Shown here piece by piece: positions 1 to 13,434 of a stretch of DNA of 64,000 bases; positions within the stretch are counted from its first letter, which is position 1; every line of letters begins with the position of its first letter. Below the pieces are notes generated by a model. It ran no database searches. It was given only the letters and a program-made list of their open reading frames with translations, and was not told the DNA's origin. Source of the stretch: Yamagishiella unicocca (taxonomy: Eukaryota; Chlorophyta; Chlorophyceae; Chlamydomonadales; Volvocaceae); assembly GCA_003116995.1 (NCBI GenBank), contig BDSL01000014.1, positions 558,001 to 622,000 of the forward strand, given 5' to 3'. The translations under genes were made by a program, and so were the position numbers.

Positions 1-1855
1 GGCGGCGTCGGGAGCCCCTGGCCGCATACCTTGACGTCACGATGGATCACGGTCGGGTTGGCGGTGTGGAGGGCGTGCAGCGCTTCCGCAACGCCCCGCA
101 GCCACTCCAGCGCCGTGCCGTCCCGGTAGGCCCGCCTCAGCGCCATGGCACCTATCACCGCTTCTCGCAGCGTGGCGGCCTGCCAGGAGTGACACGTGAC
201 GGACGCGTTGCGGTGTGCGTTAATCCAAATCTACTGAGGAAACGAGTGTGTGGGTGTGTTTCACATCATCTGACCGGGCCTGACATTGGCGAAGAACAGC
301 TACCCTGGCCTAATGGAAAGACCGCCAAAGCGCTCTCCTATAAGGAGAGGGGCGTGAGGGGCCGCAGCCCCCTCCTGCTCGACCTGAGAGTCTGCCCCAT
401 CGTATCCCTTTGTAGTTAAGGGATTACGACGGCAGTTTCTCACCAAAAAAGGGGAGACCTCAGCCTGCCACGTCAGCAGCGGGGTCAGTCCGCAAAAGAA
501 GCACCCCCGCCGGCGCGGGATGCGTTTCGGCGGGAAGGCTGCCTTCCCCCTTAGTCCTTGCAGCATTGGGGCGTCTGCCAGTCTGGCAGCGTCTCCACAA
601 ATGCACTAGCAGGCCCAAGCCGTGTTCAGCTCAAAGGGCCGCGTTTCTACTAGACTTCAATTTCCACGGGAATAGCGCTCGACCGTTCTTCTCCCAGACG
701 CGTCAGGCAGCCGGAGTCAGTCACACGGCGGCAGGCTCGCTGATCGGGCTGTCGTTCGCCAATGGCAGCACCATACCAACTCACACCGCTACTGCGCCAC
801 TGTCACCAAAGAGGCACGGCCACCCTCGCCTGCGTGGGATCGAAACGGCTACTTCCGCTCCCACTTTTCCTCCCTAATGACCTCACGACCTTCCCCCAAC
901 CCGTTTTCCCAGCTCGGCCCTATCCCGAGATTCCGTCCTATTTTTCCCCGTCTTCCCCCTCTGCGTCCGGTCCCATGGCATGTACGCATTGCACGCGGCC
1001 TCCCACCACTGCTAGGATGGTGTGTTTTAAATATGCTGAGCTGAGCTAGGATGGTGTGTGTGTGTGTGTTGATGCCTCCTGGGTGCCTTGGACGCTGGGT
1101 TAACGGCGGTGCAGCAGATAGGGAACCTCACCTCGCATAGCTGCAACGCCATCGCCCAGGCCGGCGCCGTCAGCCAGGGCATGCTGGGATGCCCGGCGGG
1201 AATGCGGATCAAGCCATAGCACTCAAGGACGTGCCTGAAATAGGTTACGTTAGAATGGGGGAGGAAAGTAAGAAAGCATCACTACCTGACGACCGCCCGA
1301 TCGGGGCGCGGGGGAGCGTGGAAATCGTTTACCCGGGGGAAAGGGGAGGGGCGCCGGCCCCAGAGACAGGCGATTTGCAGGATTAGAAGACACAGATGCA
1401 GACGCAATTTATAGACACCAAAATCAATGCATTGTCACTGCGCTGATATGCCGTGTCGACATAAAACTTGGCTGTAGTCAAAACTTCAACACGGCTGCAA
1501 AGTATAGAAAGGTGCACGAGACAAAACACAAGCTTCCAAACATGCCACACACCTGTGCTTAAATGAGCTGCATAGAGCTGCTTCTGCAAGGAAGAGCTTC
1601 TCGAAAACGGGAGGGACAGGTCCTCGGGCTGCCGGTGCAAGAACCTTGAGGGCACACTCGCGCCCATCGTATGAAGCGGTGTACACTGACAGGACACGTA
1701 CAGCAAAGCAGCAGGATTAGCTGGGGAAAAGAGCACAACGTGGTCAGACGCGGACTGACGGCGACCCCACCTTGCGCAAACGCTCCTCGGCCAATGAGCC
1801 GCTCAACCTTTAGGCGTTTGACATCCAGCTCTGGCGCGTCGATAGCGCTGCCCAT
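1..1855 (-). CDS. Protein kinase, TKL-like, N-terminal part (runs off the window)
   Basis: Partial gene on the minus strand. Exons read 1855-1771, 1685-1553, 1234-1132 and 179-30; all junctions are GT-AG and stay in frame. The ATG at 1855 opens MGSAIDAPELDV, followed by the glycine-rich loop IGRGAFAQV, whose valine codon is split by intron 1. The beta-3 lysine is in ECALKVL (exon 2), the alpha-C region in FLAEAALC, and the hinge near YGLIRIP (exon 3). Exon 4 holds the alpha-D/E region and ends in the catalytic loop IHRDVK, exactly at the donor. The activation loop and C-lobe lie beyond base 1. The subdomain VI wording (TLREAV, WLRGVAEALHALH) resembles the large volvocine TKL serine/threonine kinase family (family knowledge). 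Substrate and pathway cannot be inferred. Intron 3 (180-1131) is long and contains a short GT run at 1057-1068. The gene is divergent from the aminopeptidase gene that starts at 3201. Confidence 0.82.
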
Positions 1856-3200
1856 CCTCGGGTGCCTTGCACAGCTTCTTTCTAACCGCCGTTGCTCCGT
1901 TGCGGCGTTGCCATCATTTCTTCGTTCAGTAGGGGTATATGTATCATTGCCGGTCCCAGGACCTCCTCAGGAAAGGTAACACGAGCATGTCATCCTTTTG
2001 CCCGCTTCGCCGCTTGTACTGTTGTACAGCATGCTCGGGACGAACGAAGTACATAAATCCTAAAATCCAGCCGGACTCAATAATACCGTAGGCACCAGAA
2101 CTACAATGCCTTCTTAATCATTCGTCGTGTTGATTCGGTACCATTCGGTGGTTATTTCTAGCCTCATGCTCGTCCGAACGTAGTTTGCCGTATACGGTGC
2201 CAATTTTAGCGGTTACTGTGCTGACTGCCGAGCCTCGATTGCTTTCTTGTGGCCGTCATGCCACATTTTGGCAGCTTAAAACCACCTCGGCAATGCAGTT
2301 TGGAATGCCCCGAAGTCATATACTGGAATCCCCCCCCTTCCCCAAGAATTGTACTTGTACGCAAGCGATACATATGTTGGCAGTTAAATACTGAAGTCCC
2401 TATGGATACCCTTACTCACATATCGGTTTTAGGGGATGCTTCATATCCTATTGTCCAGATCATTGTGGCCATACCGGGCAACACCCTTTGGCCTCGTCAT
2501 GGCCTCGATATCTTCGGTTAGGATATCGGCATTATATTAGCGAAAGGCGTTGGCGCGGGCTTTCATCTTGCCAAACGGCTGAAAAGGCCATGATGCGACC
2601 AACCCGCTATGGACTAACGCACTGCTGAAATCATTTGCTTAGCGCTTAACAACGAGAAGTGCCTTCCTGTAATGATGATGCGCCAAGGCTATGGTCTGCT
2701 GCGCTCAGAAATTCCCATTTCCGGCGCCTTTTTCTGCTGCTGGTGAGAATTCAGCGTTTGCGACCCGTTGGCAGTCTAGTTATTAGCAACACAAGCATTA
2801 ATCCGCCTTGTGACGCTTTCCGACGTAATGAAAACCCGGCATCCAAGCGGGCTCGCGTGCATAGCCCGCACATACGTCTGCGTGCGGTGGTTAGCATCCA
2901 CGCGTCGACTGGTCCTTACCAGTGTCAGTCTCCCACCTGCCGCAGACCTCACACCTTCGCCGGAGCCCCCGCACTGATACGCGGAAGACGGAGATTTGAG
3001 TATCCGGCGTTGTGTTGTGTTTTCCATACTAGACCCTCGCCCCCGGCGCCGGCCTCGACACCGCCCCGCCCCAACAAAACACCACACATCTTGGCATAGC
3101 CAGCCAAGGGTGCGCAGCTGCAGCCCCGGTGTAGTCCCCAGGGGTGGCCTCGGGGTGCTGAAGCTCACATCCCGCGGTCAGCGCCTGGCGTGGTGTCGAC
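1856..3200. other. Intergenic, divergent promoter region
   Basis: This is the gap between the kinase start (1855, minus) and the aminopeptidase start (3201, plus). It should hold both promoters and 5' UTRs. Its 1860-2660 part is clearly AT-richer than the flanking coding sequence. I see no convincing open frame with volvocine codon bias and no tandem repeat. Confidence 0.5.
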
Positions 3201-6200
3201 ATGTCCTTCAACACGGAGCTCGTGCCGTACAGGCGCGGCGAGCGCGGCCACAGCCCGGGAGTCACAGCCGGCGGAGACGTGGAACTGCCGGTCTCGCGGC
3301 GTTATGAAATCGTGGGACAGACGGAGGCAGCTCGTGGAAACGAGGCGCCGGACCAAGGCGACTTGTTTAGCGACTCGGACCTCCTGCTGTCACCAGGCGC
3401 GCTCCACAACCTGCGCCGGCGCACGTGCTGCGGCGTCGACGTCACGTGGCTGGTGGATCGACTTCCGCCCGGCTTCGTTCGGTGGTGGAGGAAACAGCCG
3501 CCAGCCAACCGGCGGGCATTCGCCGCCACCTGCTACTGCGTAGCACTCCTGGCCGTGCTACTGGTGGTCGTCATGCCGATCAACAGCGTCGTCCAAGCCG
3601 CAGCCGAACAGCGCCGCCTGGAGCTTGCAAGCAGGCCCTCGCCGCCCCCGCCGCCACAGCCGCCGTTGCCACCGTCGCCTCCATCGCCTCCGCCTTCCCC
3701 CGATCCCCCCTCGCCGCTGCCACCATCACCCCCCCCTGCGCCGGAGCCACCTTCGCCGCAGCCGCCGGCGCCGCCGCCGCCGCCATCACCGCCGCCTCCC
3801 ATGCCCGTGGGGGCCTTATGCACGTACGGAAAATTGCAGCTCCCCGACATCATAAAACCCATCCACTACGAAGTAGAGCTGGAGGTCGTGTTTGATCCAC
3901 ATCCTGCATCAGGTGACCCTGGCGGGAAGAGCAGCGGCGGCCGTCGGCTTCATCAGGGCGATGCAGGCGGTGGAAGCGACGCGGACAGCAGCTCCCTCAT
4001 CCAGGGGCTGGGCGATGAGTACGTACTGGGGTCCGTCAACATCAGCCTCACCCTGAAGGTGGACACCCAGTGCATAGTGCTGCACTCCGTTGGCATGGCT
4101 CTGGGCTCGGTCGTCTACCACTGGCAGGGCAAAGAGTGGAGCGGTACGGCATGGGCGGCTTTACGATAGGGGCGATACTGGGAGTGAGGACCACCGCAGT
4201 GTCTTCAGCCGGGGGGAGGTTTGCTGGGGGAAGAAAAAACATGCGTTGGGTGGGGAACCACAGCAGTGATCTTGGGCCCCGGTAGCGGCGGTGGCCGCGG
4301 CAGCACGTTTGGGAGGTATGGATGGCAATGACTGCATTGCGCGGCTTGCCTCGTGGTAGGGGATTGCAGTGGGCAGGAGCAGCGGCAACCTCGGCATGCG
4401 ACCGGCAGGGGCAGCGGCAACCTGGGCCGACGTGCGACCGGGCGGATGACGTGAGTTTGCGGGTCGCTGCACACCTCTGCTCGCAGGTGCGGTGGAGGTC
4501 CCGCCCGTCAACAGCACCCAGGCGGCGATGCAGCAGGTGATCCTGCGCTTCGACCAGCCGCTGCCTATCACGGCGGGAGGCGGGCTCTCGGGCAGCGATT
4601 CCGACTCGGAACCCGTTCCCGGCTACCTCAGCATGCGCTTCGCGTACAAGATAAAGGACGGTCTGGATGGCTTTTACCGTAGCACGTTCACGGGTGAGGG
4701 CGCGCAGGTGTGGTGACGTGGTCGATGGCTGCGTGGCCACACGCGCTGGCCTGGCCCCGGTAGCAGCCGTGGCTGTCTGTGTTGCTGTTGGCCGTTAGCG
4801 TCACCAATCGTACAGGCTTACGTCACCAACCTGCGGAACAGAGCCGCGCCCTGCGCATCTGTTTCCATGAGACCCAATGAGGCCTCCGTTCCTGCGCCGG
4901 CGTGCACTTGCGCTGCTTGCAGACAAGGCAGGGAAAACACACGCGATCATGGCCACCCAGTTCGAGTCCGTCGCTGCCCGGAAGGCGTTCCCCTGCTTCG
5001 ACGAGCCGCAGCTGAAGGTGCGGGGCCCGGGGCTGCAAGCAACCAACGGAGCACGCAGTGCGCTCACATCCAACTACGCGGTTGGCGAGAAATCGTAACA
5101 TGCATGCTGCTGGGACCTGGGGCTGTTTGTGCTGCTTTTTCCATCCGTGACATTTTACCTGCGGCCGCACGCCGTGCTGCTGTACGCCGCGTACACCAGG
5201 CCACCTTCACGGCCACGCTGGTCACGCCGGGGTTGCCGGGGGAGCTGGCGGTGCTGTCCAACACGGGCAGGAAGGACCAGCAGGCGCAGCCCGACGGCCG
5301 CACGCGGACCTCCTTCTACACGACCCCCGTGATGAGCACCTACTTGCTGGTGTTCGTGGTGGGGAGCCTTGCCGGCAACACCAGCTCCTGCCAAACCCCG
5401 GAGCCGGGGAGGTCCGTCCAAGTGGGGGTATGGGCCACGCCAGACAAGTAAGCGCGCGTCCACGTCGGGGTGAAAAGCAAGGCAGGAAGGAGCTAGATAG
5501 TTTCGGGCCGCTGGCGGCTTGCTGCGTCGCGCGCCGCGCATGTTTGCGCGAGAGCCCCAAGTCGTGCCGTGCGGTTCTGGTCCAGCGGCGTCCTCGGCTT
5601 TGCAACCGGCCCTACCGTGTACGAGCGTGCTGCTGACATATGCCGCGGCGATGTGCGGTCGTGGTCGGAGATTTTCCAGTCGCCATGCCGCACGTCCCCG
5701 GTCCCGTAAACCGCCACGTTTTCAAGCTTCAGAACACATCTGAAGCGTCGGCCCTCGTCGGCATTTCCCCACGTTAAACTCTTCCAGCGCCCACCCAGCA
5801 CAGCCCGTTCACCATCCTGCCCCGTTCACCATCCTGCCCCGCTCACCATACTGCCCCCTTCACCATCCTGCGCAGGGCTGGTCAGCTCGCGGTGGCGATG
5901 CAGGTCGCTTGCGCCGCGCTCAAGAGCTACACCGCGGCGTTTTCGGTGGCATACCCGCTGCCCAAGCTGGACCTGGTTGGGCTGCCGGCCTTTGCGGCAG
6001 GTGCCATGGAGAACTTCGGCTGCATAACCTTCCGGTGCGTGGAGATGGCGCAGGCTGCACGGGCCGCCACAATTAGCCCGTCCGCAGCTGCCGCCCTCAC
6101 AAGCAGATAGTGCGTGACAGGAACCCCCCTCGGGAGGAGCAGGCGCGTCCTGTGTAGCTGAGCTTGTTGGCGGGGCCAAGGGGCTACCCTTGTTGGGGGC

Positions 6201-9200
6201 TGGTTGGGTGCAGCACTCGGTGAGTTTCGTCAGAGCCAACAGCTGGGGTGAGTGCTTTGACCGATGGAACGCCACCCACAGGCACTTACCGGGGTGGTTT
6301 CGCACCACAGTTGCGAACTGACCGGCGACCTGTCAGTTCGCAAAGTCAGTCCCTCCTTCGCTTCCCGTCGTTGGGTCGCGCGCTACGCGCCGCCCGGACT
6401 GTTCGTCTTCCGTGGAGGTTGCTCTGCCATCATGGATTTGCACAACGAGGGGCCGCTGAACCCGCGGCCACAGCCTGCGGGTCCACTGAGGCTGCAGCCT
6501 CTGATGCTGCGCTGTTGCGGGCTGCAGCCTCTGATGCTGCGCTGTTGCGGGCTGACGGCTGACACGGCCCCCTCGCTGTTTCCGGCCCAGGGAGAGCGCC
6601 CTGCTGGTGGATCCGGACGCGGATGACATCGGCACCATGCTGTGGATTGCAACGGTGGTCAGTCACGAGATCTCGCACCAGTGGTGAGGTTTCAGGGCTC
6701 CAAGGGTTTCTATTGTTTTGTTTTAGGGAGGGTGGGGGCGAGGGCGGAAACGGTTTTTTGACAATCCGTAAACAAACGCGCGCCGACCTAAGCCGAACGA
6801 CCTCGCGATCGCGCCTGCAGGTTCGGAAACATGGTGACCATGGCTGACTGGACGGAGCTGTGGCTCAACGAGGGCTTCGCGTCCTACCTGGAGGTCCTGG
6901 GCGCCAGCGCCTACCGCCCAGAATTCCAGTACTGGCAGCTGTCGTACGAGAGCATGACCGCGCCGGCGCTGTCGTACGACGTGCTGCCGTCCGTGCACCC
7001 CCTGAGCCGGACCTTCAAGCCGATAGCCTCCCTGCCGGATATCGACAACATGTTTGACGACATCAGCTACTCCAAGGTGAGGCGCCGCCCTTGCACCCCG
7101 CCCTGCCGCATCTATGATCGTGGTTTGGCACCACGCGCTCGCCCCCGGGTGGGCGGCGGGGAATCGCGCCGCCCGCCGCCCAACGTGCTGAGGTCCAAAC
7201 TCCTCCACGCTCGTCCTGCCTGCAGGGCGGCGCCGTGCTGCGCATGCTGCGCGCCTACCTTAACGGCAACAAGCTGGGCAGTGGCGCTACGCTGCTGCTT
7301 CGCCGCCAGCTGCGCCAGCAGCAGAACTGGCAGGGCCGCCAGCTCGAGGCGTCAGCAGACACCACTGATGCATCGCCGCCGCCCGACGTGGCACCACCGC
7401 CGCTGCCGCCGCCGCCGCCGCCGCCAGGGCTGCCGGTGGCCTCACCAGCGCCAGCCCAGCCGGAGGTCCTGACGCAACCCTCGTCGCCTGGCCCCCAGCC
7501 ACCACCGCCCGCCATGTCCCCGCCCGCTGCGCCTCTAAGCTTCGCGACCTCGCCCCCCAACACCCCAACGGACGCCACCGCGCCCAGCCCTGCCCCTGCC
7601 TCACCAGCGCCCCAAGCTCCCCCTACGCCCGGCTCGCCGCCCACTCCGCCCGGCTCGCCGCCCCCTCTGGCGCCAGCGGCGTCGCCTTCACCGCCGCCGC
7701 CCGGCCCCCTGTTCAACGGCGTGAACTACTACGCTGACCCGCTGCTCCGCGCGCTGCGCAAATACCTCGTCGCCAACATGTACGGCAGCACCACGGCCCA
7801 GATGCTGTGGGATGAGGTTTCGGAGGCCACAGGTGCGCTTCGGAGCTCGATCGAGCCGAGGGATTTTCCTCACTCACATGTGCGCCTCCAGCGCCAGTAC
7901 CGTATGTCGGGGCACCTCGGCACTGTCAGCGCGGGGTTCTCCTTGAAGGCCTCCCACCCAGTTCTGAGTCGTGTGATGGTTGCCGCGGCGATGAGCGCAC
8001 GCCCACTGCACCCGCTCCATCGACCAGCGCTCCCATCTCGGCTCCGGAGCATCATGCGGCTCGCAGCCATGCCACCGTCGTCCCCCCATGTTACCGGTGC
8101 CCTGCAACCTGCCCGACCACCTTCCGGTCATCCTCTTAGGCTTTGTTCCCTCCTTACGTGTCGGCTCACGGCCTTCCTCTCTGCCCACTGCCGGTCATTC
8201 GTCGGTCGTCCTCTTGGCCAACACAGGTCTGCCCGTCACGTCCTGGATGCGCAGCTGGACCTACACCTCCAACTACCCGGTCATCCGCGTCAGCCTTGGC
8301 TCCGAAACCAACGATCCCGCCGCGGTCATCGTCGCCGCCTCGGCCGGGGGCTTCGAAGCCGCGGTGGCGGCCGAAGCCGCGACGCCCCCGCCACCGAGCG
8401 AAATCCCAGGAGGCGATGCCAAGGACGTATCGCCCCCGCCGCCTGCCCAGCTGCCCTCCCCTGGAGCCTACCTGCTGGTCGACCAGTCGTCTGTCACGGG
8501 GGCGGCTTGCAATGCCACGGACGAGGCGGGGGTCTCGCCGGGGTGGTGGGTGCCCCTCAGCTTCCGGCTGCCGGTGGGTGTGCGGTCGCGTGCGATGCGG
8601 CGGTGAAGCGCCCGGCGGCTGGGTTGTGGGCGGCTGGGTTGTAGCATTTTTGCGGGCTGGTCGTATCCATGTTGCGACTTTCCAAAGCGGTGCTGCTAGC
8701 ACCTAGGTCAACTCCTTGCCGCATGGTTCCTCCACCCCCTTCGCCCCGCCTCGTGCCTTCGATGCAGAACGCTGCGGACATGAAGTGGGCGGCGTTCAGC
8801 TCCTGCAGCGCCGCCGTGCCGCTTTCAGAGGAAGCGGTGGCGGGCAGCGCGTACGGCACTAGCACTCCGCCGTACATTGTTGTCAACCCCGGCCGGTACG
8901 GCTACTACCGCGCCAACTACAGTGAGGCTATCTGGGACCGGCTGGCTGCGGCTGCGGTGGACCCAGCGGCCATCCCCTCCGTGGACCTGGCGGGTGAGAT
9001 CGCGGTTGTGGACTTGCAGCTGAGGAGCTGCGGAGCACGGGGGGACGCGCCGAGGCCTAGGTCTAGGGGCACATGTTGGACTACCCCTCCTGGCAGCTGA
9101 ATGAATCCCCCCTTTCGCATGCTGCATTGCTGTTTGCGCTTCGCCCACGGGTTTCCTCTCAACTCCCCCCCCACCGCAAACGGTTTTTTCTGGCATCCAT

Positions 9201-12200
9201 GGGTCTTCCTCGAACCCCCCGCACCTAGTACTTTTTTCTCTTCCCCCGGTGTCATGTTGTCACGGGCTCCTCGCTGGCCCCCCGCGAGTGCAGGTATGCT
9301 GGACGACGCCTGGCAGTTCAACCGACTGGCCAGGCTGCGGCCCTCGGTGTTCATGAACCTCACGGCGGCCCTGGGCAGTCGGCTGCTGGTGGGTTGGTGG
9401 GAGTCTATAAGGGTTTAGGCGGAAGACACATAACATACCGCTTACGTAGAAGCGAACAAGACGCGATGTGCAACGGCGGGGGGAGGTACGGAGCGTCGGA
9501 TTTGCAAGCTGCCAAGGCAGCCAAGCAACCACGAAGCAGCAATGATACGGCTTGGCATGAGTGGTGGTCGCTCTCCTGGTGTACAGCTCTAGCCGGGTGC
9601 TAGCGTCTATATATATATATATGATAAGTCGATAACTGACAGCAAACGCCTCCTCGCTCCCTCCCTCCCAAAGTCATTATGGGTGCGGATTAATAGACGG
9701 GACTGCATGTAGATACTTCGCCTCCCGCTCTCTGGCCTGACCGCAGCCCGAACACGAGCCGTGGTCGGTTGCGCTGTCGGCGCTGGGCGGCTGGCGGGAC
9801 CTGCTGGACACGGCGGGCCTCCTCCCCGAGCGCAGCGACACCGATAGCTCCCCCGGCGAGCTGCGCAACGGCAGCTACTACTCCGAGTGCGCTCGCAGCC
9901 TGGGGGTGTACACGCGAGACAACCTAGCGGGTACGTGGCTGGGTGCTCGGTAGCCCGGGGCCCGGGAGCGGCGGTTGGTGGGCGGTGGCGACTAGTGTGC
10001 CACACGGGGCGGTGGCTACTAGTGTACCACACAAGGGGGGGATGCGACCTGGCGCTTGGACGGCCGCTTACCGGGGGCTGCCTGCCGGGGTAATCGTTCG
10101 GTCGTTTTCAATGCCTGACGGCCTGGAACCACTGACATGCATAGGTAGCCTACACTGGCTGCTTTTACCGGTCCCTCAAGCTGGCACCGGCCACCCCGAG
10201 CGCCAGTCCCACCCCCGTCACTCCTAGGGTGGCCTTTCGGTATATCCTCCGCTTATGTCGCTGTACGCGCTTACTCGCTACCCCCGTCACTACCTCAACC
10301 CCCCCCCCAGGCACCCTTCGGACCAGCCTCATCCTGCCCGGCTTCAACGTCTCGTCGGCAGACGCTCCGCGTGGCCTGAACTTCACCGTCAACACCGCGG
10401 CGCCGCTGGACTCCGTGCAGCTGCAGCTGCGTTTGCTGCGGCCCCTCGCGCTGTCGGCGGCTGCCAGGAGCATGGTGGCGGCTGCGGGCCCGGGGGACCT
10501 GAAGAAGCTGGCCGATCAGGAGCCCTTCAAGTAAGGGAGCGTTCCGCTGACCGAGAGATAAAACGTTACTGCACCGGGTCGACACCGGTATCTCACGCGC
10601 GCACGTCTTGAGAAGCCAAGGGCGTCTCCTCCGCCCCTTTGTGGTTGCGGACAGCGTACATGACTGCTGGGCGGCAGTGTCGCCCCTCTTCGCTAATGGG
10701 GGTGAAACTCTTGCCCCGCCAGTACGTTCCTCTCTTTCTCCTTGTTCACCTGCACGGACCTCCTCGCTTGCCCCTTCGCTTCGCTAGCTCGGCACACGAG
10801 CTGCACACGATAAGACGTCTCATCAACCGAACCACGATTATTACTACTGGTAGCCTGCGAGAACGTTTCGATTGCGCGTTTTAACACTCCAGCGGAGGGT
10901 TTTTCTCCACGCTGCTAACACGGCAACTTGCCGAACCCGTGCGCTCGCCCCTGGCTGCCTGCTCGCCCCTGGCTGCCTGCTCGCCCCCAGGGAGGCGATC
11001 GACCTGCTGCACGCCGTGATGAACGAGCAGCTCTACAACGGCGGCAGCAGCGGCCTGCACCCGGATGTACGGGGGGCTGCTTACGTCATCGCGGTCATGT
11101 CGAACGCCATGCTGACGTGGGGTCCCGTCAAGGCACTGTACGAGAAGGTGCGCACTGCGCGTTGCGTGCCGGCCGCCTCGCCCTGTGTCGTTGCTCCCTG
11201 AGGCGGGCCGCACGCCCCCTTGCGGTCTGTCCTTGCGCTGGGACTGCCCTCGGCTATGGCCGCTGCGGAGTGCGGCGAACGGGAAGGCGCGTTAGGAGGC
11301 AGGCTATGGTCGTTTGCGGGAAGCGCCCAGCCGTCCAGTGCCGTGTCATACGTGTGTGGAGGTCAAGATGGTCGGCCGAGCGCACAGCTTTGCGTAGCTA
11401 CCATCTCATGGATGGAGTGTGGTCGAACCTTCAAAGTCGGTAAACCCGCCCAACTTGCTATCGCCTGCCGCCCACTTCCCCCTCCGCTTCCTCCGGTTCC
11501 CCTACAACCGCTCCTGGACCCGCTGCGGCCGAATTGCGAGCCGACAGTCAACGGACGCGACGGAGCGCAGGCGCCTGCTGGCGGCTCTGGCGCAGACGCC
11601 CGATCACCGTAACATATTGAGCACCCTCGAGTTCACGCTGGACCCCAAGGTCCCGCTGCAAGACATGGCGTCGCTGCTCGGCGCGGTGAGGAGGAGGGCG
11701 GGGAGGAAGTCCCCGCAGGGCCTTGGCGCCACAGCCAGTGACGTTGTCCTCCGCGCTTTACTGCCCTGTGGCCGGCACCTGGCAGCAGCACAGGGTGCTT
11801 CACGCACCTCAGGGTGCCACACGCATCTCGCCACGCGACAACTGGGTGCTGAGACTCTCTCCGTCTCGTTGTCAAGCGTCGTTTAGGGTTTAGTGCTCGG
11901 GCCAGCGAAGCCCTCTTTTAAGTCACTGCACCGCGGCCGCTGAGCCCACCTGCCTGCCGCCGCGCCGAACACCTCTCTCCCCGCTCCGCTGCCGCACCTT
12001 GGCCTCTCCCCCAGGTCGGCTTTCGCGGGGGCGAGCCGTTCCGCCTCACTTGGGACTTCGTTCTTAACAACACCGACAGCCTGGTGGCGCGCTTCGGCAG
12101 CGGGCCGGAAGCGGAGAGCTCCGCCAGCTACACCCTGGGCCGGGAGCTCAAGGAGCTGGCGAAGGGCTTGGTTTCGGAGGCGCGAGCCAAAGAGGTCCTG

Positions 12201-12609
12201 GTAGGTTGCTCCGTGTCACTCCGAGCGTCTTTTGGTGCGTTACAAAAAGTTCAGCGCTATATGTCGGCCTCACCGCTTACATGCATCTGTCGTGCATCTG
12301 TACGACGTGTCGATGCATGAGGATGTGTTAGGGCACCGTTAAACCGGTTTGTGTGCGATGACATGCACCTTAGACTGCCAGCCGGACAGCCCTCCCTTAA
12401 CGCCCTTCCCTCTCGCTGGTGTGCTGGTTATCGTGCATGTCGTCATGTCGTGTCGTGAGCAGGACTGGGCGGCCAAGCACCCCGCCCTCATGGACAGCGA
12501 GCTGCAGTCGATTGTAGAAGAAAGCCTCGACCACAATCGCAAGTGGCTGGCGGGACCGGCAGTGGACTTGTGCGAGTGGCTGCGGCAGCGGCAATCGGCG
12601 CATCCGTAA
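3201..12609 (+). CDS. Membrane M1-family zinc aminopeptidase with proline-rich inserts
   Basis: Aminopeptidase N-type gluzincin, which removes N-terminal residues from peptides at a membrane surface. Seventeen exons: 3201-4143, 4487-4693, 4923-5017, 5200-5447, 5876-6034, 6591-6683, 6821-7076, 7226-7832, 8227-8573, 8768-8993, 9294-9388, 9747-9930, 10311-10530, 10991-11147, 11548-11685, 12015-12200, 12463-12609. The sum is 4308 nt, or 1435 residues. Residues 106-127 form one membrane span after a basic cytosolic tail (type II topology). A (Ser)Pro-rich stem covers about 145-200. The M1 body follows: CFDEP, exopeptidase motif GAMEN 540-544, zinc site HEISHQW (His576, Glu577, His580) and ELWLNEGF with Glu599, the expected 18-residue spacing. 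Tyr665 in ISYSKG matches the transition-state tyrosine. Residues about 718-829 are a proline-rich insert inside the catalytic domain, and a shorter one follows in exon 9. The C-terminal ERAP1_C-like helical region is present. Exon 6 and exon 3 are short, and their boundaries are fixed by conserved motifs. Confidence 0.93.
7373..7712 (+). repeat. Proline-rich low-complexity coding segment inside the M1 domain
   Basis: Within exon 8 of the aminopeptidase the reading frame is dominated by Pro, Ser and Ala (for example PPPLPPPPPPPGLP, then SPAPASPAP, then SPPPPG). It separates the helix that follows ISYSKG from the conserved MYGSTTAQMLWDEV helix. Such SP/PP stretches are hydroxyproline-glycosylation substrates in volvocine wall and matrix proteins (family knowledge). 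Confidence 0.85.
9609..9622. repeat. TA dinucleotide run
   Basis: A simple AT microsatellite inside intron 11 of the aminopeptidase gene. No function is proposed. Confidence 0.8.
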
Positions 12610-13429
12610 GCAGCTGCTGCCGCTAGTACCTCGCAACAGCAACAGCGGCAGCAGCAGAAGCGGCACTGCCGTCAGAAGTCACTGCCGGCAGGAAGCAGTA
12701 GGCACCGGATTACACATGGAGGCGCATGTGCTTCCATGGGATATTTCTCCGGGTCCGGAAAGGCTCTAGCTTGCATGTGTGCATGATAGTGTATTACTGG
12801 TTAGGCGGGACTGCTCGCGACGGGAACGGCAGGTTGGACAGCGCCGGTAGGTGGCAATAGGCTCATAACCTCGGACGTAAAAAGCCTGGATGAATAGAGG
12901 AAGGATGAGGAGACAAGCACAGCGGGGGCCTCCCTCAGGGTAATTTGCCGCAAAGGCTTTGGAAGGCTGGGAGGGAGGGACGGTACTGGTAGGCGCATGG
13001 ACGCGAGCGTGGTGGCGCGGCACGGGGCAGTGCAGGGACGGAAACGGCAGGCAGGGATGGCAAAGGGCGGATTGGTACAGCCGGTGTTGCATGATTACAA
13101 CTAGCATTGGCTGGTAGCGCCAGCCGCGTTGATTCACACGCGGCAAGTACTCATACTCGTTCGTTACAGAGTGGGCGTGTGCACCTCATGGAACTATTTT
13201 GCGTCAAAAGGGTCAAACCGCATCTGCAATCGCCCGGCCGAGTCGAATTGATTGCAGGATTTGCGCTCGCCCGGTTTTTGGGCACCCAAAGCTCTGTATA
13301 CGATAGTGATATGGTCGCCGTATACCTTCTGTGCAGCACATACGTAGAGTCGCAGACAGCGGCATCGGCCAGCACCTCAATTGCATGCGAGCATGCGAGT
13401 GGATGTTACGGCATGAAGTCCCGGGTCAA

Positions 13430-13434
13430 TGTAA
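13430..13434 (+). terminator. Candidate TGTAA polyadenylation signal for the aminopeptidase gene
   Basis: TGTAA is the volvocine poly(A) signal. This is the first one I see on the plus strand after the stop at 12609, about 820 nt downstream, which would give a long 3' UTR. Confidence 0.4.

Noticed and set aside
3533..3862. Gly-rich minus-strand frame (poly-Gly protein)
   Set aside because: It is antisense to the proline-rich stem of the aminopeptidase. Long shadow frames are expected opposite CCN codon runs.
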